Shown piece by piece: positions 46,616-56,952 of a stretch of DNA of 64,000 nt. Position 1 is the stretch's first letter; each line of letters begins with the position of its first letter. The notes below the pieces were generated by a model. That model was not told the origin of the DNA. It ran no database searches and saw only the letters and a program-made list of their open reading frames with translations. Made by a program: the position numbers and the translations under genes. This DNA comes from Symmetrospora coprosmae (Eukaryota > Basidiomycota > Cystobasidiomycetes > Symmetrosporaceae), in assembly GCA_008802785.1 (NCBI GenBank), contig VUYT01000003.1:558001-622000 (forward strand). Direction: 5' to 3'.

Positions 46616-48541
46616 TCATCGGCTGGAGTATCGGGCCGCCTCTTTCTCCTCTGATGCCTTCTTCTGAAAGCCCTGCAATCGCGACGGATAGACAAGTAAG
46701 CACAGATCTGGATAAAGGCGCGGAGGGATTGGCAGTAGACTCACTCGAAGCATGGTCGTCCGTGTCGACTTCTTGCGGCGTGCCTCGGGCTTCATTCGCT
46801 CGTCGTCCTTGACCTCGAGGCCCGTGAGGGAGAGATAGCACTGCAAGGCGAGGCTAAGCGATGATGGGCTTGTCTCCGGTCCTGTGCGCAAGCGAGTACT
46901 CACGAAGAGATGGTCCGCGCCGCCTCCATAGGCGTCTGAGTGTGCGATAAGTGGCCCTAGTCAGTACGGGAATTTCGCTTGGATGCGGGCAGGGCAGTGG
47001 GAGACGCACCAATGCCAACAAAGTCGACGTGATCCTGCAGGATCGGACAGAGCGGCACTTAGCTTGCCTCGCGTGTCAAATTCACGATAGACAACCCTGC
47101 GCTCACCGAAACGATCATCTCGTCCCTGTCGAACCTGTACCTCTGGACCTGCTTCTCGTAGCTCTTGTGCAGCGCTTTGACAGCCTTGAGATCGTCGGGC
47201 GAGTAGAACCACTAGATACCGCGACACAATTCACGGTCAGCCAGACTGGGTTGCCGTGCATCGCCAGGTCGGGCGGGACGCACCCTGATGCGGAGGACGC
47301 CCAGAGGCTCTTCGCCCTGTCCCCGAGGCTTGAAGGTGCAGCAATCGAGAATCTCGCCGACCCTGACCAGGCAGGGGAACGCGTCTCAGATCCTCGCGCG
47401 TATGGCGAGTGGTTCGGGGCCCTGCTCACCACCAGTCGGACCAGTCGAGCTGAGTCTGGTCGATCTCCTCGCTCAACGAAGGAAGCTCCCTTGGATCGGG
47501 AAGGACTGGATGCCAGTTGCTCCATAGGTCAGCAACAGGCCACGTCATGTCTCCGTCGAATGCACCTCACGGTAAATCTGATCCTGGCGCGAGAACTTGA
47601 CTTCGTAGGTGATGCCGTCTCGCTCCACCTCTGTTCGGATTGACTTGTGGTACTCGAGGTATCGCGGTACGTCCTCCGGGGCGAATTCAACGCTCTCGGC
47701 TTCCCAGGTGTCTGCAGCAACAAGCGACCCCGCATCAGCTGAAACGCAAGGCAAGAGAAGATGAGGAGTCAATGGGAGCGCACAGCCCCTGGACGAGACA
47801 GATCGGACTCGCGGGCTGTCATCGTCATCGTCGTCATCCGACACGCTCCCACTCGCGCTCGTTGCAGTCGTGCTCTTCCTCTTCTTCCTCCCTCCGTCGT
47901 TTCTGCCAGACGAGCCAGCGTTCCGCTTGACGGGTGCCTGCTTGGCCTTGGCGGTGGTCGGCTTCTTGCCCGCGACAGCAGGTTTGGCCTTCTTGAGAGC
48001 GGGCTCTCGAGGTGCAGGCGAGCTTCCAGGGGGAGGAGGAGCGCGTCCGCCTTTGCGGCTCGGACCGAGCAGAGCCACCGTGACATCGGCCTCTGCGTTG
48101 TCTTCCTCCGAGTCTGTCGTCGATGCACTCGTCGACTTGCGCTTTCGGGTACTTGCAGCGGCAGCCGTCTTGCCAGCGTTCTTCGAGCGGGACGTGGTTG
48201 TAGTCGTCGTTCCTGTGGTCGTTGTTCCCGTCGTTGTGCTCTTGTTTTCGTCTGTGGTGGCAAAAGCGCGTCATGCGCGTCAGTCCGGCTCTCGAGGCCA
48301 ACAGAAGGCTGAGTGAAAGACGGGACGCCGCACCGCCAGTACGAGAGCGGTTCCTTCTTCTAGATGGCTCCTTTGCTCCAGCTCCAGCTCCAGCTCCAGC
48401 TCCAGCTCCAGCTCCAGCTCCAGCTCCAGTCACAGTCCGCCCTTGCTTCCTGGCCCTCAGGCTCGTGTCGGCAGCCGTCACTCTTCCTCTACGCTCGGGG
48501 TCATCGACCGACAAGGACGGGCTGCTGCTTGCGGTGGACAT
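46616..48541 (-). CDS. BAH-like domain protein, paralogue A
   Basis: Ten exons (complement 48322..48541, 47784..48251, 47571..47711, 47430..47505, 47284..47362, 47107..47211, 47010..47034, 46904..46935, 46745..46840, 46616..46672) give 432 aa. The N-terminal ~230 residues are Ala/Gly, Thr and Lys/Arg-rich with an acidic patch, like a chromatin protein tail. The domain then reads YTWEAESVEF, YEVKFSRQDQIY, LPDPRELPS, WWVGEILDCCTF, LGVLRIRWFYSPDDL, KSYEKQVQRYRFDRDEM, SDHVDFVGIDAYGG and LTGLEVKDDERMKP. This order matches a bromo-adjacent-homology fold (GD-x-IY start, W[FY]Y strand, SDHxD end). It is one of five head-to-tail copies. Exon 7 is 25 nt. A nuclear, chromatin-related role is inferred from the fold only. 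Confidence 0.75.
48374..48429 (-). repeat. Hexanucleotide repeat (Ala-Gly run in paralogue A)
   Basis: About nine copies of GCTCCA (plus strand) in a row; on the minus strand they code alternating Ala-Gly in the N-terminal tail of BAH-like protein A. Such an array is expected to vary in length between strains. Confidence 0.9.
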
Positions 48542-48963
48542 GTTTGAAAAGGAGGGAAGGCTGCACAATAGTGTATGAGAGTGGACGGTCTCTGGCTTCT
48601 CCAGCGTAATGCCGACTTCTGCACGATGCAGCGGAGGAAGAGAGGGAGGCCTGCATCTCGCTTGTTTGTTTTGAGGAGGGACGTCTCCACCACACGTGAC
48701 ACGTCTTGTCGTGTAGGCGGGAGGTGGGGACGACAGCGCGTAGATTGGAAGCAGGGATGTTGCATTGACTTTGGGGTGCAGACAGACTAGGAACTACAAA
48801 GGGGCAGAGTAGCTACAAAGACAAGGGGTACAGGCTCCGGGCTATCCAGGTTTCAGGAGGTGAGTTCAGCGGCAAAGCAGGAGATGGAGACGGGGGGCAA
48901 TGTTCTACGAGAAGGGGCAAGCGGCGTGGCGTCCTGTCACGATCGATTGGGTGCACTGCGCGT
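48542..48963. other. Spacer between BAH-like paralogues A and B
   Basis: About 420 bases upstream of A and downstream of B. No gene seen. Confidence 0.4.
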
Positions 48964-50506
48964 CTAGGCCTTGCGCTTGTTCGAAGTCGACGACGGCTTC
49001 TTCTTCGCCGCCGTCTTCTTGGGTGCCTTCTTGGCTCCAGCCGAGGCGGACGAGTTGGGCGCTGCGCGCGAGTTCTGCGTCTCGTCGGCATTGGCGTCGT
49101 CAACGTCGAGCGAGGCGTAGTACTTGGCATTGTTGTCGTTGGCCTTGAGCGTCCACCCGACGAGCTGAGTCACCTTGGGCTTCTTGAGCTTGATGCGCAT
49201 GTGGGGCGGCTTGAGGCGCTCGTCGTCAGGGACAGACAGCCCACGGAGGGTCAGGTAGTTGTACGTGCCCTCGGCATGGCCGGCGTACGAGTCGATGCCT
49301 GCATATGGCATAGCTTGCGTTCAGAGGAGGCTGCTGCAGGCCGACACCCTTGCTTGGAGGGGTCCACCTACCGATAAAGTCGTAGTGGTCCGATGCGATC
49401 CTCTCGTCCTCGTCCATGCGGTACTTGAGGAGCTTGGTCTTGAAGCCTTCGTGCAGGTACTTGAGCTTGGGCACGTCGTCCTTGCTGTACATCCACGTGA
49501 CCTTCAAGACGCCCAGGTCCGTCTCGCCCTCCTGGGGAAGCGAGTAGCAGCTGTCGATCTGGGCGACCCACCAGTCGTCGTCGGCGAGCTCGGACTGGTC
49601 AATCTCCTCGGACCGGGGCGGGACTTCCAGAGGCAGGACGATGGTCAGTCTTTGCTGCCGGAAAGCCCGGATGAGCACGCAGGCATGGTGACTCACGGTA
49701 CGCCGGGTCCGGAAGGACGAAGATGAGGTTTCCTGGCTTGAACTTGACCTTGTTGGCCACGCCGGCCCTCTCCAGGGTCGTCTTAATGACGGGGTGCTGC
49801 TTGAGGACATTGTCGAGATCCTCAGGCTTGATCTCGATCTTCTCGGCGTCCCAGGTGTACTGAAATTGAGCAGACTATCAGTTTCCCTGCCCCATCCCTC
49901 TGTAAAGGCAGCATCGCTCGCTCACGCCGCGAGCAGAGGTCGAGCGGACGGTCCTGGCTGCTCCCTCGTCCTCTGAATCCTCGGTAGTGCCCGTGGTGGA
50001 CTTCCTCTTGTTCGACTTGGACGACTTCTTTGCTGCGATAATGCTCTTGCCCTCGGAGATGGGCGCCTTCTTGGAGGCCTTGGACGCCTTCTTGCTGGCG
50101 CCCTTGCCGGCAGAGGCCGGGGCATTGTCGCGGCTGCCCTTGCTGCGCGGAGCGAGCAGCGAGGCCTGAACGTCGACCTCCTCCTCGGTCGAGACGTCGT
50201 CCTCCTCGATGGACGAGGGCGACTCGGTCGTCTTGCGGCGGGGCGAGCTTCTCAGCTCGTCGTCTGCGGATTAGCGAAAACAACACGGCAGGCATCCATC
50301 AGATGTGCATACCGGGCCGTTCACACGGAAGTTACTCATGACTCACTCTCCTCGGAGCCGGCAGTCGACTCGCGGGCGCTGACATGCTTGCGGGCAGTTC
50401 GGCTGCCGCTCGCGGGCGGGGCGCGCTTCCTTGCGACAGACGAGGTGCTTCCTCGCGAAGTGGGCTTGGCACCCGACGCTCCGACTGCGCTCTTGCGTGG
50501 TGGCAT
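48964..50506 (-). CDS. BAH-like domain protein, paralogue B
   Basis: Five exons (complement 50347..50506, 49926..50263, 49697..49859, 49372..49623, 48964..49298) give 415 aa; the cleanest gene of the array. The N-terminal ~165 residues are Ser/Lys-rich with acid clusters (KKASKASKKAPISEGK) and look nuclear. The domain runs YTWDAEKIEI, VKFKPGNLIFVLPDP, DDDWWVAQIDSCYSL, LGVLKVTWMYSKDD, LLKYRMDEDERIASDHYDFI, IDSYAGHAEG, LRGLSVPDDERLKP and then a family-specific block VTQLVGWTLKAND. The tail is Lys-rich (KKTAAKKKPSS). The introns before YTW (phase 0), after FIG (phase 1) and before the PP-R-S stretch sit at the same places as in A and C. No catalytic motif is seen; binding of modified histone or protein partners would be typical of BAH domains. 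Confidence 0.8.
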
Positions 50507-51022
50507 TGCTATCTACTGTCGTCGTTGTCAAGGCGAGCGGAGCGGGCCAGCCATCCCATCCTCAGACGAATCAGCGCACGCTCCCGATGGGAATGCATTG
50601 TGACGGGGATGAAGGAGGGATGCGCACCTGTGTCTTCTTTGATTGTTGCTCCTCTGCCAGCTGAATCCAACCCCTGTCCCCTTCTTTGCTGGTGAGACGG
50701 TAAGAGGAAGGGCCACAGGCGAGCCGGCGGGCGCACGTGGTGCAGGCGAAGAGATGTTGAACGAGAGGGGCGCGGGGCGGCAAGAAGGTCAGAGGGAATG
50801 AAACATGCTTCTGACCCTACAGAGTGACAGAGTGAGACAGACGGACAAGCGCACTTGGATCCACTCGAACATACAGTCATGATAGTTGTGCATTGCATCT
50901 GTAGCCTGTACATTCGTGCCGTTTGTCCGAAAACACAACCATCATCCCGCTGAGACCCGTCTCCGCAAAACGTGCTCATTGCACAAATACACACAAAGTC
51001 AACAGCGCAGCATTCTGTGGGG
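50507..51022. other. Spacer between BAH-like paralogues B and C
   Basis: About 515 bases; upstream of B, downstream of C. No gene seen. Confidence 0.4.
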
Positions 51023-53090
51023 TCAGAGCCTGTCGTCCGAGTCCTCCCTCTGCATAGGCAGTGTGTCCTGATCCTGCGTCTGCGACTGGTTCTGCGTGCC
51101 CACTTTTCGCCGTTTCGCATCTCTCGCGCTCTCCGTCCGGCCCGCAAATGCTTGCTTTTCGGCCTCGCGCTCAGCCGCAACTTTGAGCGTCCACCCTACC
51201 ATACGCGTGTACAGGTTCTTGCGGGGCGGTTTGCGCTTCGACTCGGGTCGCATGCGGTCCTCGTCGTCCACCTCCAGGCCGGACAGACGGACGTAGGCAT
51301 ACTGCTGGTCCGCGAAGCCAGCAAAGGTGTCGATGCCTTCGGATCGGCGGACAGGTCAGCCTGCAGTTTTGTTCGAATGTGAAGTCATTACCCACCAATG
51401 AAGTCGACGTGGTCCGAGTCAATCAGCTCATTCTCGTCAAAGCGGTATGCCCGGATCTTCTTGATGTAGTCCCTGTGCAGGCTCGAGATCTTGGTGCTAC
51501 ATCGGAGAAAATGAGACGTTAGAGAAGGACAGGGAGTCAAGGATCGATCTGCCTGCACTTACCAATGATCTGCTCGGCGGGCGGGAAAGGAAGGGAAGGG
51601 AAGGTGAGTCAGCGTTGCTCATCGAATGCAGCGCGAACTGGGCTGGCTTACCAGGCGAGTAGAACCACTTGATGCGCAAGATGCCTAGCGTCTTCTCGCC
51701 ATATTGAGACTGGTCTGTGTGGTGAAGGGCGTCAGCGGGGATTTAGAAGACTGCGACAGTCCGCCTTTCTGACAGCTTACCCAATGCGCAGCAGTCGAGG
51801 ATCTCGGCAGTCCTGCCAGAGACAGTACCGTTAGTCTCTCCCCTGGTCTGGATTTCCCAGCTCGCCTTGCACTTACCACCACTCTTCCTCGGGCAATTCG
51901 GCGATCCGGAGGTCCGGGCCGTCCTCGGGCAGCTCCTCCAGCCAGGCAGGATCGGGACATACCCTTAATGCAGCATAGATAGATCATGTCAGTCTGACTC
52001 AGAGAGTCCCTTTGCATAACGATTCATGGAAGCCAGTCCTTCGCCCACTCACCAGATCTTGTCGCCTCTCCGGAACTTGACAATCTCGTTCTTGCCCTCA
52101 CGCTCGATGGTCGCCTTGATGCTGTTGTGATACTTGATACGACGCTTGACGTCTTCAGGCCGGATGTCTAGCTTCTCCGTGCGCCAGAGGTACTGTGCAT
52201 CACAGCAGGGCAAGAGGCGACCAAGGCATGTCAGCGCTGCTGACCGGCTGCAGCTTGTAGAAAGCACACGAGCCACGAGCAGAACTTCACTCGTGGCACT
52301 CACACCTCGATGCGACGTCGACCGAACCCGCGGAATCGAGCTGTCATCCTCGCTCTCCTCGCCATCCGAGCGGCTGCTTATCTGCGTCGTCGTGGTATCA
52401 TCCGGCCTTCTCTTGCCCCCGCTCTGATAGCTCCCCGTAGTCTTCCCCTTCCCTTTGCCTCCCTGTCCCTGTCCCGCATTGCTCGTCGACGACTTGCGCT
52501 TGAACGGGCTCGTCCCTGTGTTGCTCGATGTGGTCGTGGTCGGGGCCGCACTCACACCCGAGGAAGTGGTCGAGGGCGAAGGGCGGCGCGCTGCCTGCTG
52601 CTGTTGCTGCTCCTTCTCCCTGCGACGCGCCTGTTGCTGCTGTGCCGCATTCCGCGCGTTGATCAGTGGCGCAAGGAGCGAGGCGTCTGGGACCTCTCTC
52701 GACGAGCTCGAAAGGTCGGTCCGGGCGTCAGCCGGCTGAGAGCTGCTGCTCCCTGTAGTGCCCGACTGCGTCTGCTGCTGAGTCTGCTGCGTCCCCTGTG
52801 CGCGCTGCTGGGAAGGGCCGGCGAGCCCTGTTCCGCTGGGACCGGTCGACGTCGACGAAGAGCGGATGATGTCCTCGTTCTCCTCGTCTGCACACGCATG
52901 AACAGTCAGCGATGTCCCTCAAAGGGTCTGTGTGCGAGGCGCACGCACCAGAGAGCGGCGGCGGCAGTGGGTAGGCGTTGGCCTTTCGCGAGACTCGACC
53001 GTCCGGAGGAGGCGCCGTCGTCTTTCGAGCCGTCAAGGATGGGTCGGGTGTGTTGTCATCGCGCTCGAGATTGAGGCGCTTGGGAGGCAT
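51023..53090 (-). CDS. BAH-like domain protein, paralogue C
   Basis: Nine exons (complement 52949..53090, 52304..52887, 52053..52192, 51877..51963, 51781..51812, 51652..51714, 51563..51569, 51396..51496, 51023..51336) give 489 aa. The N-terminal ~240 residues are Gln/Ser/Thr-rich and basic, ending in the acidic stretch SDGEESEDDS and RVRSTSHRG, as in A and B. The domain reads YLWRTEKLDI, IVKFRRGDKIW, CPDPAWLEELP, EEEWWTAEILDCCAL, LGILRIKWFYSP, LHRDYIKKIRAYRFDENELI, DSDHVDFIGIDTFAGFADQ, VRLSGLEVDDEDRMRP and RMVGWTLKV. Exon 7 is only 7 nt (ATCATTG on the minus strand); including it makes the loop between WFYSP and LH exactly as long as in paralogue A, which supports it. The tail is Gln/Asp-rich. 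Confidence 0.8.
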
Positions 53091-53500
53091 TGCAGCGATG
53101 CGATTGCGCGTGCAATCTCAAGCGTCTGAACCGGGGTGGTCTGTCGGTGCGATATCGATATCGAAGCAAGGAGGAGAAAGGCGAAGGAGGCGGGAGACGC
53201 CGCCGACTCGAGGCGGCGGCGGCGGTGGGGACTGCAAGCTCCTCTCGAGGTCAACCCCAGGGACGCAGGCAAGGCAACGGCAGCGACAGGCATGGGTACA
53301 TGGCAAGCGGTATATTGACAAAGCAGGCCTCGGCGAACTACCAGCCTGTTGAGTCTGCTCGTTCGCACTTGTGTCATCCGAGTAGTCGCCGGCACGTGCG
53401 GCCTGCTTTACTCTCGAGCGCGCATGGGTGGGGACCGGGGACGATGGGATAAAAGACAAAAAAAAGGAAAGATTGTTCCTATCACACTGTAGTCACGGAG
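53091..53500. other. Spacer between BAH-like paralogues C and D
   Basis: About 410 bases; includes a run of about ten A residues at 53457-53466. No gene seen. Confidence 0.4.
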
Positions 53501-55317
53501 TCATGAGACTGCTGGAAGCCGGAAGAGAGCCTCCACATTCTGTGGCACCAGCGGCCGACTTGCCGAAGATGTGCGGGGACCAAAAGTTGGCAACAGCTGG
53601 CTGATCTCCATGCCAGCTCGCCGCGCATGCGTGATTGAGGTGTCCGAGGCCTCATCGCTTTGATCTTTTGGAGCTGGTCTTGCTCGGCCCTGCCTCACCT
53701 CAGAGGACGCGTCCCTCTTCTTGCCAGAGGCCGAGCTTCCACCATTCTTCTTGCTCTTGCGCTTGCCTAGCTGAGCTTCATCGTAGGTAAGCTTGCCATC
53801 CCTGCCGCGCTTGACACGCGCATCCAGATCGATGCGCTTTCGCTTCTTTCGGTCGTTGAATCCCTGTGAACCGCTGGAAGAGGGGGCAGTCAATCGACGT
53901 TCTACCACGGTAGCCGTAGAAGCAGTGCTGACCGTCATTCAGACCCATTCCGTGAGCGTTCTCGGGTTGCAGTCTTCATTGGGGCCAATGCGCTCGACAT
54001 CGGCTACCTCCAGACCTTGAATCTCGAGGTAGGCGTAAACCTTGTCCGCGAAGCCGGAGAAGCACTCGAGGCCAATGAAGTCGTAGTGGCTGCATGGTGT
54101 ACGAAGGAGAGTCAAGCGGATATCGCAAGGACTTGGCCTCTGTGGTGGCAGCGATTCATTCGGTGTAGACCCTCTGTCCGGTGCCATGGCGCAGAACCGG
54201 CAACATGGCGTCTGAAGGGTCAGCCGACACTTCTTCGCGACCGACAGAGTCAAAGTTCACTCCGAGCTTTCGCGTACCTCGCGAGACTCGAACGACATCC
54301 TTCGGACTCGTCCGACGTGCTGCGAGTGGGGCACCTCGAGCCTGTCGTACAGCTTCTGAACGTCACCCTGGCTGTAAAGCCAACGGACGCGAAGGACGCC
54401 GAGATCGGATGCTCCCCCCTCTTCATGCGCAGTCTTCCTCAGGGTGCAGCAGTCTGCAATCTGCGCAACGCACAGGTCCTTCGTGCGCAACTCAGCGCGC
54501 TTTCCGTTCACGTTCTGGTCGTGCTTCGCCTCCAGATCCTTCGGATCCGGCAAAGTGTAAATGAAGTCGCCGCGCCTGAATTGAACCGTCCTTGCCTTGC
54601 CATTGATTTCGATTTCCGTACCGAAGCTGGCGTGCTTCTTCATGTTCTGTAGAACATTTTCCTTGCTGAATGCCAGGACCTCGGTTTTCCAGTCATACTG
54701 GGCCCAAGGAGAATCCGGTAGGTATGGACCCGATTAGATCTATTCGCGGCCTTATGGACATACTCATCGTCTGGCCGCCAGTACTCACGTCATTGGGAGA
54801 CAGATACCTCCGGTCGGGGCCGCGATATTCGCGACCATTACTTTCGGCAGCGCTGGTCTCGTCATCGGTTGAGGCGGTGTCATCGGGGTGATCAGGAGAC
54901 GGGTCCTGCTTGAAGCGTAGAGGCGGCAGTGCCTGCTGCGCCTATCTGTCTGGGTTCGCTCGGATGTCACTCTGTGCGGGTGCCCGAGCTTGACTCTGAA
55001 ACGCATCTGTGGCAACACTGGGTCCGGTGTTGACGCTTGACTCGCCAACCACAGGCGCTGCGGCGTCGCGAACGGTATTAGCTTGCTGTTCAGCTCCAGA
55101 GTGACCTCGACCTGTGCGTCTTGTGAGCTGCTCAAGCAGAATATACGGAAGAGCGCGTGCGATCGGGTGGATGGGTCACGCGAAGGTGAAGAGGGGAGAA
55201 CAAAAGCCATCAAGACGCGACAGTATGGTCAGCCGACGCAGACGAGCGGGTCGTCACCCGGCTGGACGAAGAGGCTGGTATCTAAGAACGCAACTGACCG
55301 CTTTTGCTGCGGGCCAT
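53501..55317 (-). CDS. BAH-like domain protein, paralogue D (possibly degenerating)
   Basis: Supported exons: complement 55299..55317 (MARSKSG start, 19 nt), 54789..54905, 54261..54697, 53945..54089 and 53501..53863. The domain is intact: YDWKTEVLAF, VQFRRGDFIYTLPDP, VAQIADCCTL, LGVLRVRWLYSQGDV, SSDHYDFIGLECFSGFADK and IQGLEVADVERIGP; the tail IDLDARVKRGRDGKLTY matches paralogue E. Two things are odd. First, the stretch between exon 1 and 54905 has homology to E in its GRG..SSV..T part, but I could not join it without an in-frame stop. Second, where E reads WVWIT before the last intron, D has TGG GTC TGA; an earlier donor (TGG|GTCTGA) with the acceptor before 53863 restores a full-length tail lacking VWIT. 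It may be a working gene with a shifted splice or one losing function. Confidence 0.6.
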
Positions 55318-56952
55318 TGGTGCAGCTCTGTCTAGGCAGGGAGAACCAGCGGGTCGGCCCCGAGGTCAGCGAGACCGAGTCTGGAGACCGCTTTCTGTGA
55401 GCCTACGGTGTGCTGAGAGGATGACCAACTGATGTGGGAACGCTTCACGGTGTTGCCCGGCAAGGCTGAAGTCGGCGAAAGGAAGACATAGGCCAGACGT
55501 CCGTCTTCCGTGTCTGGCCGATGCGGAGATTGTGCTGCGAGCGCTCAGGCCCACGTTCGGACCTGCGCGGAACTCTACTCGTTGTATATAAATGCTCGAT
55601 GTCGCGATGGTGGACGCTCTCAATTGCTCTGTTGGACTGCAACTACCCCATCTCCCGGCTGGCGCATCTCCTTGAAAAGGTCTCCGCAAGCTCGGCCTCG
55701 ATGCGGGTTCTGGCGAGATGAACTGTGTCGGCGGATCCCTCGAGACGACGGTCTGCAATCTGAAAGTCAGAAGATACGGAAAGCTCGTATCTCGACGCCT
55801 GCAAAGCCGCCTCGGCCGTCACCCGCGAGATAATTCTGGCCGGGCCTGTCGCGGTGGATCGGGAGGTTCTGCCACTGCTGTTTCTACACACTTAATCGCT
55901 TTCCAACTCCCGCAGTTATCGGCGGCACTTCTATCGCTTTCCAACTCTCACAGTTATCGGCGGCCTTCTACTGCAGGACTTCAAGACAGGACATTGCCAG
56001 CCGAGGGTCTTCGGCAAACTGCAGGATCGGCGAGAACGAGCTTGACGAGAAAGACCCATATTGCGTGCTGCGTGCTCGACGCGCCTCGACTAGAGCCCAG
56101 GCTGCGATGTTGCCGTCGCATCCTCTGCCTTGGGCCAAGGTGCAGCTGTATTGGGCGCGCTCACATTGTCCGTCTCCCTGGACGCAGCCAGACTTCCGAA
56201 ATACGGTGGATACCGGTCATTGACCTTCTCCGTCTCAGAAAGCGGCAACCAGTGCGCCCTTGAACGCAATTGTGAGCGGTACGTCTGGCTTAAGTAGCTC
56301 TTCAAGGCCACCAACTGCAAAAGTCGAGCCGCCATGCGATGTGCCGCGCTTCCGTCATTCCTGATGCAGGTGGAGATGAGTGACGGTGAAGGCGGAGAGG
56401 ACGCCCTAGCGTAAGTATGCGAATCTAAGCCATATCATGATATGCGATTGCACCTTTATGAAAGGACAAGAGAAGGAGACCCCAGAAGCGTGAGGCGAGG
56501 GAGCCTTTCACATAAGAGGCTCAAGCGCGCAAGCAAGGCTTGACGCATGCGAGGCAAGACTACAAGTCGTGGATCTATGGCTCACACAGACCACTTGACG
56601 GTCGCCAAGGCGTGCAACTGGATTAGTACATGCATCAGTGCGCCCGTAGTACCGCACGTGCAGGCTGCCGGCGTTGACTCGTTATGACCGGAGTGTTCAT
56701 TGCCATGGCAGCATTGAGCGGTAAAGGGTAAAGACGTGGAGTGCGTCGAGGGGAATGATACAACGAGGATGTACGTTTGTGAACTGAGTAATGACTTCTG
56801 CGAGATGTGCGGAGCGGGAATGCGCGGGGTCGGTCGCGAGGTTTTGAGAACTGAGAAGACGTGAGCCGCATCGCAGCTGGAGCAGTCGGAGTCTGACAGC
56901 CGGAAGAGCTGGCTTAATCCATCGAGCTTGAGCGAAGAGCCGAGCAGCGATG
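55318..56952. other. Gene-free spacer between BAH-like paralogues D and E
   Basis: About 1.6 kb, the longest gap in the array. Open frames here are short, overlap on both strands and show no family features. It contains a 38/37-bp direct repeat at 55895..55969 and no RNA gene that I can see. Its length would suit a deleted or decayed further copy, but I could not align any part to the BAH-like domain. Confidence 0.4.
55895..55969. repeat. Two-copy 37-38 bp tandem repeat
   Basis: The phrase starting ATCGCTTTCCAACTC and ending GTTATCGGCGGC(A)CTTCT is present at 55895..55932 and again at 55933..55969 with a few differences. Confidence 0.85.
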
